A stretch of DNA of 51,719 nt from Alphaproteobacteria bacterium (GCA_026400395.1 JAPLPD010000148.1:1-51719); one strand, 5' to 3'; counted from the first letter of the stretch, positions 26,327-36,703 are shown. Notes: generated by a model from the letters alone, not told the origin. A program made the numbers and translations.

Positions 26327-27298
26327 TTAGTCGGTGTCCTTGGTGGTGCGCAGAATGTCGCCCCACTTCTCGATTTCGTCGTTCAGGTACTTCGCCAGAA
26401 AGGCGGGCCCGGTGGCGCGCGGCTTGACCACACCGATCTTGGTGAACCGCGCCTGCACTTCGGGATCGGCCAGCGCGGCGTTAACCGCCGCGGTGAGTGT
26501 CTCCGCAATCTCCCTAGGCGCGTCTTTGGGCGCGTACAGGCTGACCCAGGTGGTGATCTCGTAGTCCTTCAGGCCGAGTTCGTCGAAGGTCGGCAGGTCG
26601 GGAAACTGGTTCCAGCGTTCGCCCGCCATCGTGGTGGCAAACGGCCGGACCTTATCGGAGCCGGCAAGGTTGCCGAGCGACGACAACCAGATCATCGAGA
26701 TGCGCCCGCCCATCAGGTCCGCGGTCGCCTGCGGTGTCGAGCGGTACGGAATGTAGCGCAGGTCCGCGCCCGACATCTTCTTGAACAGCGAGCCTGCAAG
26801 GTGTCCCGCCGATCCGCGGCCGTTGCTGGCGAAGGTCAGGTCGCCGGGATGATCCTTCATATAAGCGAGCAGCGACTTGTAGTCGGTGACCGGGACCTCC
26901 TTGTTGACGACGAGCACCATCGGCGTTTGGCCGATGATCGTCACCGGCTGCAGGTCGCGCTGCACGTCGACTGCGGCCTTGGGAAACAGTTCCTTGATGG
27001 TCCCGACCGACGGTCCGATGGTCAGAAGAGTGTAGCCGTCCGGCGCGGCCTTGCTCACGTTGGCGATCGACAGCGTGCCGCCGGCGCCGGGCTCGTTCTG
27101 CACGACGATGGTTTGCCCCAGCGTCTTCGCCATGTGGTCCGTGACGATGCGGGTGGTGATATCGACGGCGCCGCCGGCGGCGGACGCGCAGACGACGGTG
27201 ATGGTGCGTTCGGGCCATGCCGCGTGCGCCGGCTGCAAGGCAAACAGCGCCGCCGCCAGCGCGGCAGCGGATGTCGGCAGCAGCAAAAGGCGCGGCAT
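26327..27298 (-). CDS. Periplasmic Bug/TctC-family solute-binding protein
   Basis: This 323-residue protein has a signal peptide (1-26, ending AHA) and the Bug fold: WPERTITVVCASAAGGAVD near the start, NEPGAGGTLSIANVSKAAPDGYTLL, and FASNGRGSAGHLAGSLF in the ligand loop. Bug proteins bind carboxylates or small amphipathic molecules and usually work with TctA/TctB permeases. No permease gene is adjacent, so it may act as an orphan receptor or share a distant transporter. It lies between pheA and kdsB, both on minus, where related genomes often have those two side by side. This suggests an insertion of the gene. Confidence 0.85.
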   Translation of the reverse strand: MPRLLLLPTSAAALAAALFALQPAHAAWPERTITVVCASAAGGAVDITTRIVTDHMAKTLGQTIVVQNEPGAGGTLSIANVSKAAPDGYTLLTIGPSVGTIKELFPKAAVDVQRDLQPVTIIGQTPMVLVVNKEVPVTDYKSLLAYMKDHPGDLTFASNGRGSAGHLAGSLFKKMSGADLRYIPYRSTPQATADLMGGRISMIWLSSLGNLAGSDKVRPFATTMAGERWNQFPDLPTFDELGLKDYEITTWVSLYAPKDAPREIAETLTAAVNAALADPEVQARFTKIGVVKPRATGPAFLAKYLNDEIEKWGDILRTTKDTD

Positions 27299-27328
27299 GA
27301 CGTTCCTTGGGGCTCTTTTATCCGGCCC

Positions 27329-28060
27329 TTATCGCAGCATGGCGCGGGCTGTCGCAAGGTCTTCCGGCGTATCGACGCCGAGCGGCACGGTGTCGACGAT
27401 CGCGACGTCGATGCGCATGCCGGCTTCCAGCGCGCGGAGTTGCTCCAGCCGTTCGCGCAGTTCGAGCGGCGAGGGTGGCAGCTTCACGAAGCGTTCGAGC
27501 GCGGCGCGGCGGTAGGCGTAGAGCCCGATGTGATGGTAGAGCGGACCGTCGCCGGACGGCGCGGTGGCGCGGGTGAAATAGAGCGCGCGCAACCGGCCCG
27601 GCGCGATCGGCGAGCCGACCACTTTGACCACGTTCGGATTGGTTCGCTCCTGTGGATTCCTGATTTCGGCGGCGAGCGTCGCGATATCGACCGCCGGATC
27701 GTCGAGCGGCTTGAGCGCCGCGGCGATGTCGGCTGGCGCCACCGTCGGCAGGTCGCCCTGCACGTTGACGACGATTCGCACCTTCGAATCGGGATCGACC
27801 ACTCCGAGCGCCTCGAAAATGCGGTCGGACCCGGACGGGTGGTCGAATCGGGTCATGAGCGCCCGTCCGCCGGCCTTTTCCACAGCCGTTGCGATGGCCT
27901 GGTCGTCACAGGCCACGACCACCGGGCCGAGCCGGGCTTCCTCGGCGCGGCGGAGCACCTGCACGATCATCGGCAGGCCGGCGATATCGGCCAGCGGTTT
28001 GCCGGGCAGCCGCGTTGAGGCCATGCGGGCGGGAATGAGGATCAGGACGTCGTCAGCCAT
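27329..28060 (-). CDS. kdsB: 3-deoxy-manno-octulosonate cytidylyltransferase
   Basis: KdsB activates Kdo with CTP for lipid A-core assembly. The protein has 243 residues. The nucleotide-binding start is [17 protein letters not shown], followed by [13 protein letters not shown] and [10 protein letters not shown], which provides a Mg2+-binding Asp. [11 protein letters not shown] and VDTPEDL close the protein. I choose the ATG at 28060; a TTG three codons upstream is possible. It is divergent from cycM, an order familiar from Bradyrhizobium, with about 180 bases between them. Confidence 0.93.
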   Translation of the reverse strand: MADDVLILIPARMASTRLPGKPLADIAGLPMIVQVLRRAEEARLGPVVVACDDQAIATAVEKAGGRALMTRFDHPSGSDRIFEALGVVDPDSKVRIVVNVQGDLPTVAPADIAAALKPLDDPAVDIATLAAEIRNPQERTNPNVVKVVGSPIAPGRLRALYFTRATAPSGDGPLYHHIGLYAYRRAALERFVKLPPSPLELRERLEQLRALEAGMRIDVAIVDTVPLGVDTPEDLATARAMLR

Positions 28061-28239
28061 CGCTGTCAAAACCTCGGCTTTCAGAAACCTTGGAGATTTG
28101 CGCGCAGCCGGACCGTCGCCGAAGGATCAGCCTGCCTGCGTTATACGGGTTGCCAGAGGCGAGGAAAACCAGGTATTTGTGCGCCGCCACACGGTCAAGC
28201 GGCACCCCCTGCGCCGCCACTCAGCAAGAGCGATCCGCC

Positions 28240-28797
28240 ATGGATTCCTTCGAACTCAACAAAGTCCTCGGTGCCGCTCTCGGCACCTGCCTTGCCCTGT
28301 TGTCGCTGAACATCGCGGCGGGAGCGATCTTTACCTCGCATAACCCGGAGAAGCCGGGCTTTGAGATCGCGGCCAAGGACGAGGGCCACGGCGGCGGTCC
28401 GGCGGCCGGGCCGGTGGTGGCGGAAGAGCCGCTGCCTGTGCTGTTCGCCAGCGCCGATGTCAGCCGCGGAGAGAATTCCTCGAAGAAGTGCGCCGCCTGC
28501 CACACCTTCGGCAAAGGCGAGCCGAACCGCGTCGGACCGAACCTGTACGGCGTCGTTGGCCGGACCAAGGCGTCCGAGGCGGGTTTCAACTATTCCACCG
28601 CGATGAAGGCCATGAAGGGAGCATGGACGCCCGAGGACCTGGATAAGTATCTGGCCAATCCCAAGGCCATGGTGCCCGGAACCAATATGACGTTTGCCGG
28701 CATCCCGCGCGGTCGTGAACGCGCCGACCTCATTACCTTCCTCAACGGCAAGTCTGACAAGCCGGCGGAATTGCCGAAGCAGGCCGCGGCCAAGTAA
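28240..28797 (+). CDS. cycM: Membrane-anchored c-type cytochrome, CycM-like
   Basis: This has 185 residues, close to the known length of Bradyrhizobium CycM. An uncleaved N-terminal helix (about 8-31) anchors it in the cytoplasmic membrane. A short linker rich in Gly/Ala follows, then one haem-c domain: CAACH at 84-88 and the axial Met M150 in PGTNMTFAG. CycM carries electrons between the bc1 complex and the aa3 cytochrome oxidase. The ATG at 28240 matches the family start MDSFELNKVLGA; upstream residues in the frame are not conserved-looking. Confidence 0.9.
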   Translation: MDSFELNKVLGAALGTCLALLSLNIAAGAIFTSHNPEKPGFEIAAKDEGHGGGPAAGPVVAEEPLPVLFASADVSRGENSSKKCAACHTFGKGEPNRVGPNLYGVVGRTKASEAGFNYSTAMKAMKGAWTPEDLDKYLANPKAMVPGTNMTFAGIPRGRERADLITFLNGKSDKPAELPKQAAAK

Positions 28798-28942
28798 AGG
28801 GTCGCGGCGGGGCCTCGCGCCTCCCGCAGAATTGATGGCGGCGGCGTATGCCGCGGTGCCAGGTCATCGGAAAACCGACATAATCGGTTGACCATCGTGG
28901 CCTGATTCCGCGGCCAAAATTCCCGGCTGCCTGGAGCACCGC

Positions 28943-30835
28943 ATGCGCCTGACCCGCCGAGCCTTGCTGCGTAACGGAGCCGCGGCGCTCGCCGCCCCGG
29001 CCGTCGCGTTGGAAAGATTGCCACTGTCGTCCCCCGCGATGGCGCAGGCCCCGGCACGGGCGTGGAGACACGGTTTGTCGCTGTTCGGCGAACTGAAGTA
29101 TCCCGAAGGCTTCAAGCAGTTCGATTACGTCAACGGCAACGCGCCGAAGGCTGGCGCCGCGCGCATGATCGGATTCGGCACGTTCGACAATTTCAATCTG
29201 GTGGTGGCCGGCGTGAAGGGCTCGCTCGCCGGCGGCATGGACCTCGTCTACGACACGCTGCTGGTCAATGCGATGGATGAGGTCGCGGTCGGCTATGGCC
29301 TTCTCGCCGAAGCCCTGACCGGCCCGGCGGACTTTTCATCCGTCACCTACCGGCTGCGCGCCAACGCCAAATGGCACGATGGGATGCCGGTCACGGTCGA
29401 GGACGTGTTGTTCTCGCTCGAATCGTTCCGAGCCCACCATCCGTTCTACTCGTCCTATTACCAGCACGTGTCGAAGGCGGAGAAGACCGGCGAACGCGAG
29501 GTGACCTTTACCTTCGATACCCCGGGCAACCGCGAACTGCCGCAGATCATGGGCGAGCTCAATGTGCTGCCGAAGCATTGGTGGCAGGGCACCGACCGCG
29601 CGGGCAAAAAACGCGATGTCGGCGCGACCACGCTGGAGCCGCCGCTGGGTTGCGGCGCCTACCGGATCAAGACCTTCGTGCCCGGCCGTTCCATCGTGTT
29701 CGAACGGGTCGAGGACTATTGGGGCAAGGATCTCAACGTCAACATCGGGCGCGACAACTTCAACGAGTTGCGGTTCGAGTATTTCCGCGATTCGACCGTG
29801 GCGATCGAAGCGTTCAAGGCTGATGTGGTGGACTGGCGTACCGAGAACAGCGCTAAGAACTGGGCCACCGCCTACGACTTTCCGGCGATGACGGAAGGCC
29901 GCGCGGTGCGGGAGGAGTTTCCGATCAACTCATCCGGTGGCATGCAGTGCTACGCCTTCAACACCCGGCGGCCGAAGTTCGCCGATCCGCGCGTGCGCCG
30001 CGCCTTCAACTACGCGCTCAATTTCGAGGAGATCAACAAGCAGCTGTTCTTCGGCCAGTACAAGCGTGTGAACAGCTATTTCGAGGGGCTGGAGCTTGCG
30101 TCGCGCGGACTGCCGGAAGGCGCCGAACTCGCCAGCCTGGAAACGCTTCGCGACAAGGTTCCGCCGGAGGTGTTCACGACGCCGTACAACAATCCGGAAG
30201 CCGACGGAGCCGACGCGGTGCGCAACAATTTGCGCGAGGCGACGCGGCTGCTGCGTGAGGCAGGCTACGAGGTCCAGAACCGCAAGCTGGTCAATGCCAA
30301 GACCGGCGAGCCGATGACCGTCGAGGTGCTGATCGACCGGCCGGAGTGGGAGCGAATCGTTCTGTTCTACAAGCCATCGCTGGAGCGCCTCGGAATCGAA
30401 ATGACGCTCCGCAATGTCGATGACGCGCAATACGAGAACCGGCTGCGGAGCTGGGACTATGACATGGTGGTGATGTCGTGGGGCCAGGGCCTGTCGCCCG
30501 GCAACGAGCAGCGCAACTATTGGACCTCCCAGGCGGCCGATATGGTCGGTTCGCGCAACTATGTCGGCATGAAGAATCCCGCGGTGGACACGCTGGTCGA
30601 CCGGCTGATCTTCGCCAAGAGCCGCGACGAATTGGTGGCCACCGTCAAAGCCCTCGACCGCGTGCTGCTTTGGAACCACTACGTCGTGCCGCAATGGACC
30701 TACGGCAAAGTGCGCAGCGCGCGCTGGGACCGCTTTGGACGGCCCGCGGAATTGCCGAAATACGGCTCCGGCTCGTTCCCGACGATCTGGTGGTGGGATC
30801 AGGCCAAGGCGGCGAAGGTGGGATCGCGCTCGTGA
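28943..30835 (+). CDS. yejA: YejA-type ABC transporter solute-binding protein, first copy
   Basis: This is a 630-residue periplasmic binding protein of family 5 (SBP_bac_5). The N-terminus MRLTRRALLRNGAAALAAPA is a twin-arginine signal. HGLSLFGELKYPEGFKQFDYVN and GTFDNFNLV mark the YejA branch, and YAFNTRRPKFADPRVRRAFNYAL is the conserved ligand-domain segment. YejABEF imports peptides and peptide-like antibiotics such as microcin C. The second copy begins within its stop codon (GTGA), and the permease and ATPase genes follow. The two copies therefore most likely form one operon. It begins 145 bases after cycM. Confidence 0.88.
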   Translation: MRLTRRALLRNGAAALAAPAVALERLPLSSPAMAQAPARAWRHGLSLFGELKYPEGFKQFDYVNGNAPKAGAARMIGFGTFDNFNLVVAGVKGSLAGGMDLVYDTLLVNAMDEVAVGYGLLAEALTGPADFSSVTYRLRANAKWHDGMPVTVEDVLFSLESFRAHHPFYSSYYQHVSKAEKTGEREVTFTFDTPGNRELPQIMGELNVLPKHWWQGTDRAGKKRDVGATTLEPPLGCGAYRIKTFVPGRSIVFERVEDYWGKDLNVNIGRDNFNELRFEYFRDSTVAIEAFKADVVDWRTENSAKNWATAYDFPAMTEGRAVREEFPINSSGGMQCYAFNTRRPKFADPRVRRAFNYALNFEEINKQLFFGQYKRVNSYFEGLELASRGLPEGAELASLETLRDKVPPEVFTTPYNNPEADGADAVRNNLREATRLLREAGYEVQNRKLVNAKTGEPMTVEVLIDRPEWERIVLFYKPSLERLGIEMTLRNVDDAQYENRLRSWDYDMVVMSWGQGLSPGNEQRNYWTSQAADMVGSRNYVGMKNPAVDTLVDRLIFAKSRDELVATVKALDRVLLWNHYVVPQWTYGKVRSARWDRFGRPAELPKYGSGSFPTIWWWDQAKAAKVGSRS

Positions 30836-32700
30836 CCGATCTGTCGCGCCGCGACGTTGTGAGCATCGGCGCCGGCGCCCTTGTTTCGATTGCCGTTGGA
30901 CCCGCTGCCCGGGCGCAGCCGGCCGCCGATGCCGAGCGGCATGGCATGTCGTCGTTCGGTGATTTGAAATACCCGTCCGACTTTCCGCATTTCGACTACG
31001 TCGATCCGAAATCGCCCAAGGGCGGCGCGTTCTCGCAGATCGGCCCGGGCACGATCTTTAATCAGAACAGCCAGACCTTCAATTCGCTCAACAGTTTCAT
31101 CCTGCGCGGCGACGCGGCGCAGGGCATGGAGTCGACGTTCGCGACATTGATGGCGCGGGCAAACGACGAGCCCGATGCGATGTACGGGCTGGCCGCCCGT
31201 GCCGTCCGTGTCTCCGCCGACGGCCTGACCTATCGCTTCGCGCTGCGCCCGCAGGCGCGCTTTCACGACGGCAGCCCGTTGACCGCCCATGACGTGGCGT
31301 TCTCGCTGACGACGTTGAAGGAGCACGGCCATCCGACCATCACGCAATTCATGCGCGATTTCGCCGGCTGCGAGGCCATCGACGATGCGACCGTGGCGGT
31401 GCGGTTTGCACCCAACCGCGCCCGCGACGTTCCTTTGTTCATCGTCGGCCTGCCGATCTTCTCGCGCGCCTATTACGCCAAGCGGCCGTTCGACGAGTCG
31501 ACGCTGGACATTCCGCTCGGCAGCGGACCCTATCAGGTCGGGCGTTTCGAGGCCGGGCGCTACATCGAATACAAGCGCGTGGCGGATTGGTGGGGCGCCG
31601 ATCTGCCGGTGTGCCGCGGCCAGAACAACTTCGATGTACTGCGCTACGAATTCTACCGCGACCGTGATGTCGGATTCGAGGGCTTTACCGCCAAGAGCTA
31701 TCTGTTCCGCGAGGAGTTTACCTCGCGTATCTGGGCGACCCGCTACGACTTTCCGGCCGTCAAGGACGGGCGCGTCAAGCGCGACGTGCTGGCCGACGAT
31801 ACTCCGTCCGGAGCGCAGGGCTGGTTCATCAACACCCGGCGGCCGAAGTTCAGCCATCCGAAATTGCGTGAGGCGCTGAACTGCGCGTTCGACTTCGAAT
31901 GGACCAACAAGTCGATCATGTACGGCTCCTATGAGCGCACCCACTCGGTGTTCCAGAATTCCGACATGATGGCGATGGGGAAGGCCGCCGGCGCCGAACT
32001 CGCTCTGCTGGAGCCGTTCCGCGGCAAGATTTCCGACGAGGTGTTCGGCGAGCCGCTGGTGCCGCCGGTGTCGGACGGGTCCGGGAAGGACCGCGCGCTG
32101 CTGCGGCGGGCCTCGCAGCTTCTGCAGGACGCCGGCTGCCCGGTCAAAGGCGGCAAGCGCATGACGGCCCAGGGCGAGCCGCTGACGCTCGAATTCCTGA
32201 TTGATACGCCGTCGTTCCAGCCCCATCACATGCCGTACATCAAGAATCTGCAAACTCTCGGCATCGACGCCAAGCTCCGCCTGGTGGACCCGGTGCAGAT
32301 GCAGCAACGCCTCAAGGACTTCGATTTCGACCTGACCATCCAGCGGTTCGGGTTCTCGGCGACGCCGGGCGATTCGCTGCGCAATTACTTCTCGTCCCAT
32401 GCGGCCCAGCTCAAAGGCTCGCAAAATCTCGCCGGGATCTCCGATCTGGCGATAGACGCCCTGATCGACCGCGTCATCGCCGCGGGCTCGCGTGCCGATC
32501 TCACCACCGCCTGCCGCGCCCTGGACCGGTTGATCCGAGTCGGCCGGTACTGGATTCCGCACTGGTACAAAGCGTCGCATTGGATCGCCTATTGGGATAC
32601 GTTCGGCCGTCCGCCGGGCAAACCGCGCTATGCGCGGGGCGTGCCGGAAACGTGGTGGCATGATCGCAACAGGGCGTCCAAAATAGAGATACCCGGCTAG
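30832..32700 (+). CDS. yejA: YejA-type ABC transporter solute-binding protein, second copy
   Basis: The GTG at 30832 overlaps the stop of the first copy by four bases, giving 622 residues. The N-terminus LSRRDVVSIGAGALVSIAVG is a twin-arginine signal ending near ARAQ. The body parallels the first copy: HGMSSFGDLKYPSDFPHFDYVD, GSGPYQVGRFEAGRYIEY and FINTRRPKFSHPKLREALNCA. The two are homologous throughout but clearly diverged, so they probably bind different ligands for one permease. yejB follows after 54 bases. Confidence 0.88.
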   Translation: MTDLSRRDVVSIGAGALVSIAVGPAARAQPAADAERHGMSSFGDLKYPSDFPHFDYVDPKSPKGGAFSQIGPGTIFNQNSQTFNSLNSFILRGDAAQGMESTFATLMARANDEPDAMYGLAARAVRVSADGLTYRFALRPQARFHDGSPLTAHDVAFSLTTLKEHGHPTITQFMRDFAGCEAIDDATVAVRFAPNRARDVPLFIVGLPIFSRAYYAKRPFDESTLDIPLGSGPYQVGRFEAGRYIEYKRVADWWGADLPVCRGQNNFDVLRYEFYRDRDVGFEGFTAKSYLFREEFTSRIWATRYDFPAVKDGRVKRDVLADDTPSGAQGWFINTRRPKFSHPKLREALNCAFDFEWTNKSIMYGSYERTHSVFQNSDMMAMGKAAGAELALLEPFRGKISDEVFGEPLVPPVSDGSGKDRALLRRASQLLQDAGCPVKGGKRMTAQGEPLTLEFLIDTPSFQPHHMPYIKNLQTLGIDAKLRLVDPVQMQQRLKDFDFDLTIQRFGFSATPGDSLRNYFSSHAAQLKGSQNLAGISDLAIDALIDRVIAAGSRADLTTACRALDRLIRVGRYWIPHWYKASHWIAYWDTFGRPPGKPRYARGVPETWWHDRNRASKIEIPG

Positions 32701-32754
32701 GGCACGGTTTCGGCTAGGATCGTGCTGCAATCGATTAGGAATGGTTCCCTCCGC

Positions 32755-33870
32755 ATGTCCGCCTATATCATCCGCCGTCTGCTGTTCATGATCCCGACCC
32801 TGCTCGGCATCATGCTGGTATCGTTCGTGGTGGTGCAGTTCGCGCCCGGTGGTCCGGTCGAACGGGTCATCGCGCAACTGTCCGGCTCCGACACCGGGGC
32901 GAGCTCCCGCATTCCAGGCTCGGGGCAGGGCGGCGACTTCGGCGGGCGCGGCGCCCAGGGCGGCTCGTCGATCGATTCCACCACCTCCAAGTATCGCGGC
33001 GCTCAGGGTCTCGATCCGGAGTTCATCAAGAAGCTGGAAAAGCAGTTCGGCTTCGACAAGCCGGCCCACGAGCGCTTCTTCCTGATGCTGAAAAACTTCC
33101 TGGTGTTCGACTTCGGCAAAAGCTACTTCCGCGACGTCAGCGTGATGCAGTTGATCCGCGAGAAGCTGCCGGTGTCGATGTCGCTCGGCATCTGGATGAC
33201 GCTGCTCACCTATCTGATTTCGATTCCGCTCGGCATCCGCAAGGCCGTTTCCGACGGATCGCGCTTTGACACCTGGACCTCGGGCATCATCATCATCGGC
33301 TACGCCATCCCGGGCTTCCTGATCGCGATCTTCCTGATCATCCTGTTCGCCGGCGGTTCCTATTGGGACGTGTTTCCGCTGCGCGGACTCACCTCGGACA
33401 ACTGGGCGAACATGTCCTGGTGGCAGAAAATCCTCGATTATTTCTGGCACCTGACGCTGCCGATCATCGCCATGATGCTCAGCGCCTTCGCGACCATGAC
33501 GCTGCTGACCAAGAACTCGTTCCTCGACGAGATCAAGAAGCAGTACGTTCTGACCGCCCGGGCCAAGGGCTGCGCGCCGAACCAGGTGCTCTACGGGCAC
33601 GTCTTCCGCAACGCCATGCTGATCGTGATCGCCGGCTTCCCCAGCGCTTTCGTGCACGCGTTTTTCTCCGGCGCCCTGCTGATCGAGACGATCTTCTCGC
33701 TCGATGGGCTCGGCCTGCTCGGCTTCGAAAGCGTGCTCAACCGCGACTATCCGGTGGTGTTTGCCACGCTCTATATCTTTGCACTGGTGGGCCTCGTTGT
33801 GAATCTGATCTCCGATCTGACTTACACCTGGATCGATCCGCGGATCGACTTCGAGACGCGGGAGGTCTGA
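32755..33870 (+). CDS. yejB: ABC transporter permease YejB
   Basis: This 371-residue inner-membrane protein begins MSAYIIRRLLFMIPTLLGIM, the usual first helix. A Gly/Ser-rich periplasmic segment (about 46-80) follows, then five more helices. The EAA-type loop that contacts the ATPase is ARAKGCAPNQVLYGHVFRN, and the C-terminus (DLTYTWIDPRIDFE) is typical. It forms the channel with YejE. I choose the ATG at 32755 rather than 33 bases earlier because the conserved helix starts there. Confidence 0.92.
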   Translation: MSAYIIRRLLFMIPTLLGIMLVSFVVVQFAPGGPVERVIAQLSGSDTGASSRIPGSGQGGDFGGRGAQGGSSIDSTTSKYRGAQGLDPEFIKKLEKQFGFDKPAHERFFLMLKNFLVFDFGKSYFRDVSVMQLIREKLPVSMSLGIWMTLLTYLISIPLGIRKAVSDGSRFDTWTSGIIIIGYAIPGFLIAIFLIILFAGGSYWDVFPLRGLTSDNWANMSWWQKILDYFWHLTLPIIAMMLSAFATMTLLTKNSFLDEIKKQYVLTARAKGCAPNQVLYGHVFRNAMLIVIAGFPSAFVHAFFSGALLIETIFSLDGLGLLGFESVLNRDYPVVFATLYIFALVGLVVNLISDLTYTWIDPRIDFETREV

Positions 33871-33871
33871 G

Positions 33872-35053
33872 GTGGACGCGCGCGTTACGGAAAATGCTCC
33901 GGCTGCGGAGCCGACCGCTCCGATTGCCGCCGATCCGGCCCCGCGGCTCAGCCGATTTGCGCTGTCGCCGCTCAATCGCCGCCGTTGGGAGAACTTCACC
34001 CGTAACCGCCGTGGCTACTGGTCGATGTGGTTGTTTCTCGTGCTGTTCTTTGTTTCGCTGTTCGCCGAGTTCATTGCCAACGACAAGCCGTTCCTGATCC
34101 TGATGGACGGCAAGGCTTATTTCCCGGCGGTCGTCACCTATCCGGAGACGCGGTTCGGCGGCGACTTCGAGACCGCGGCCGATTACCGCGATCCGTTTTT
34201 GCAGGAGCTGATCGCCAAGAAGGGCGGCACCATGATCTGGCCGCCGATCCATTACCGCTACGACTCGCACAACCTCGATCTGCCGACGCCGGCGCCGTCG
34301 CCGCCGACCTGGAAATTGACCGAGGAGCAGTGCAAGCCGGTGGTCGAGAAGAAGAAGCTCTCGGGCTGCCGAGACCTCGAATACAACTGGCTCGGCACCG
34401 ACGATCAGGGACGCGACGTCGTCGCGCGGCTGATCTACGGTTTCCGCATTTCGGTGCTGTTCGGCCTGATCCTGACGATCATATCGTCAGTCGTCGGCAT
34501 CGCCGCGGGCGCCGTGCAGGGCTATTTCGGCGGCTGGACCGATCTCTTATTCCAGCGCGTCATTGAAATCTGGACCTCGGTTCCGTCGCTTTACCTGCTG
34601 CTGATCATCTCCTCGGTGCTGGTGCCGGGCTTCTTCGTGCTGCTCGGCATTTTGCTGCTGTTCTCCTGGGTGTCGCTCGTCGGTCTCGTCCGTGCCGAGT
34701 TCCTGCGCGGCCGAAACTTCGAATACATCCAGGCGGCCCGCGCCCTCGGCGTTTCCAACACCACCATCATGTTCCGCCATCTGCTGCCGAACGCGATGGT
34801 CGCCACGATGACGTTCCTGCCGTTCATCCTGTCGTCGTCGGTGATGACGCTGACCGCGCTCGACTTCCTCGGCTTCGGCCTGCCGCCTGGCTCGCCGTCG
34901 CTCGGCGAGTTGCTGTCCCAGGGCAAGACCAACATCCAGGCGCCCTGGCTCGGGCTCGCGGGCTTCTTCTCCGTGGCGATCATGCTGTCGCTGCTGATCT
35001 TCATCGGCGAGGCGGTGCGCGACGCCTTCGACCCGCGCAAGACCTTCCGGTGA
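33872..35053 (+). CDS. yejE: ABC transporter permease YejE
   Basis: This 393-residue permease has a Pro/Ala-rich N-terminus, the signature SPLNRRRWENFTRNRRGYWS before the first helix, and a long periplasmic loop containing YPETRFGGDFETAADY. The EYNWLGTDDQGRDVVARLIYG motif of dipeptide permeases is present, as is the ATPase-contact loop YIQAARALGVSNTTIMFRHL. The GTG at 33872 lies two bases after the yejB stop, indicating coupling. Confidence 0.92.
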   Translation: MDARVTENAPAAEPTAPIAADPAPRLSRFALSPLNRRRWENFTRNRRGYWSMWLFLVLFFVSLFAEFIANDKPFLILMDGKAYFPAVVTYPETRFGGDFETAADYRDPFLQELIAKKGGTMIWPPIHYRYDSHNLDLPTPAPSPPTWKLTEEQCKPVVEKKKLSGCRDLEYNWLGTDDQGRDVVARLIYGFRISVLFGLILTIISSVVGIAAGAVQGYFGGWTDLLFQRVIEIWTSVPSLYLLLIISSVLVPGFFVLLGILLLFSWVSLVGLVRAEFLRGRNFEYIQAARALGVSNTTIMFRHLLPNAMVATMTFLPFILSSSVMTLTALDFLGFGLPPGSPSLGELLSQGKTNIQAPWLGLAGFFSVAIMLSLLIFIGEAVRDAFDPRKTFR

Positions 35054-36696
35054 GCCGCATGGACATGACCACCGAGCCGCTGCTCTCCGTTAAAGACCTG
35101 TCGATCGCCTTTGGTGCCGGCGAGCGTCAGGTGCTGGCGGTCGATCGCATCTCGTTCAGTATCCGCAAGGGTGAGACCCTGGCGCTGGTCGGCGAATCCG
35201 GCTCCGGCAAGTCGGCGACCGCGCTGTCGATCATGAAGCTGTTGCCTTATCCGGCGGCAAGCCATCCGTCCGGGCAGGTGATGTTCAAGGGGCGAGACCT
35301 GCTGAGCCTCTCGGAGCGCGACATTCGCGGAATTCGCGGCGCCGATATCACGATCATCTTTCAGGAGCCGATGACCTCGCTCAACCCGCTGCACACGATC
35401 GAGCAGCAGTTGGCCGAGATTCTGCTGTTGCACCGGGGCATGACCGGGGCGCCGGCGCGGTCGCGTATCGTCGAACTGCTGACCCAGGTCGGCATTCCCA
35501 ATCCCGAGACGCGGCTGAAGAGCTATCCGCACCAGATGTCCGGCGGCCAGCGCCAGCGCGTGATGATCGCGATGGCGCTCGCCAATGAGCCGGACCTGCT
35601 AATTGCCGACGAGCCGACCACCGCGCTGGACGTCACCGTGCAGGCGCAGATCCTCGAGCTGCTGAAGGAACTGCAGGGCCGTCTCGGCATGGCCATGCTG
35701 TTCATCACCCATGACCTCGGCATTGTCCGCAAGATCGCTGACCGGGTCTGCGTGATGAAGGACGGCAAAATCGTCGAGGAGAATGTCGTAGGCGAGATAT
35801 TCAAATCGCCGCAGCATCCGTACACCCGCGCGCTGCTCGCCGCCGAGCCGCATCCCCATGCACTGCAGCCCAATCCGACCGGCGAGATCGTGCTCAAGAC
35901 CGACAACCTCAAGGTCTGGTTTCCGATCAAGCGCGGCGTGTCCCGCAAGACCGTCGGCCACATCAAGGCGGTCGATGGCGTCAGCATCGAGGTGCGCAAG
36001 GGCGAGACGCTGGGCGTGGTTGGCGAATCCGGCTCGGGCAAGACCACGCTGGGACTCTCCCTGATGCGGCTGATCTCCTCCGACGGCCCGATCGTGTTCA
36101 TGGGCAATGAACTGCAGGGCCTGCGCTTCAAGGAGATGCGGCCGCATCGACGCAACATGCAGATCGTATTCCAGGATCCATACGGCTCGCTGTCGCCGCG
36201 CATGTCGGTATCCGACATCATCCAGGAGGGCATGTGGATTCACCTGCCGCACCTGTCGCGCGAAGAATGCGAACAGCGCGTGATCAAGGCGCTGGGTGAT
36301 GTCGGCCTCAACCCCGAGACGCGTCATCGCTATCCGCATGAATTTTCCGGCGGCCAGCGCCAGCGCATCGCAGTGGCCCGCGCCGTCGTGCTGGAGCCGA
36401 CCTTCGTGGTGCTCGACGAGCCGACCAGCGCGCTCGACATGCTGATCCAGGCGCAGATGGTCGATCTGCTGTGCGCGCTGCAGAAGCGCCACGACCTGAC
36501 CTACATGTTCATCTCGCACGACCTTCGCGTCGTGGCTGCGATGTCATCGAGCCTGATGGTGATGAAGGACGGCAAGGTGGTGGAGAGCGGACCGGCGGCG
36601 GAAATCTTCAAATCGCCGAAGACCCCGTACACCCGCGCGCTGTTCGCGGCTGCTTTCAACCTGGAAGCTTCGGCCGAGGTTGCGGCCGCCGAATAG
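35050..36696 (+). CDS. yejF: ABC transporter ATP-binding protein YejF (two ATPase domains)
   Basis: This 548-residue protein carries two complete ABC ATPase domains that power import through YejBE. Walker A motifs are GESGSGKS at 48-55 and GESGSGKT at 325-332. Signature motifs MSGGQRQR and FSGGQRQR and Walker B motifs [11 protein letters not shown] and [11 protein letters not shown] are all present. The GTG at 35050 overlaps the yejE stop (GTGA); an ATG three codons on is an alternative. The oligopeptide-type C-terminal extension ([14 protein letters not shown]) follows each domain. All four functions of the importer are therefore present and intact. Confidence 0.94.
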   Translation: MSRMDMTTEPLLSVKDLSIAFGAGERQVLAVDRISFSIRKGETLALVGESGSGKSATALSIMKLLPYPAASHPSGQVMFKGRDLLSLSERDIRGIRGADITIIFQEPMTSLNPLHTIEQQLAEILLLHRGMTGAPARSRIVELLTQVGIPNPETRLKSYPHQMSGGQRQRVMIAMALANEPDLLIADEPTTALDVTVQAQILELLKELQGRLGMAMLFITHDLGIVRKIADRVCVMKDGKIVEENVVGEIFKSPQHPYTRALLAAEPHPHALQPNPTGEIVLKTDNLKVWFPIKRGVSRKTVGHIKAVDGVSIEVRKGETLGVVGESGSGKTTLGLSLMRLISSDGPIVFMGNELQGLRFKEMRPHRRNMQIVFQDPYGSLSPRMSVSDIIQEGMWIHLPHLSREECEQRVIKALGDVGLNPETRHRYPHEFSGGQRQRIAVARAVVLEPTFVVLDEPTSALDMLIQAQMVDLLCALQKRHDLTYMFISHDLRVVAAMSSSLMVMKDGKVVESGPAAEIFKSPKTPYTRALFAAAFNLEASAEVAAAE

Positions 36697-36703
36697 GTCA
36701 ACG

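Noticed and set aside
30799-33999. A 1066-residue open frame antisense to the yejA-yejB genes
   Set aside because: It is rich in Arg, His and Gln with no domain, lies opposite well-recognised genes, and is a shadow of their GC-rich third codon positions.
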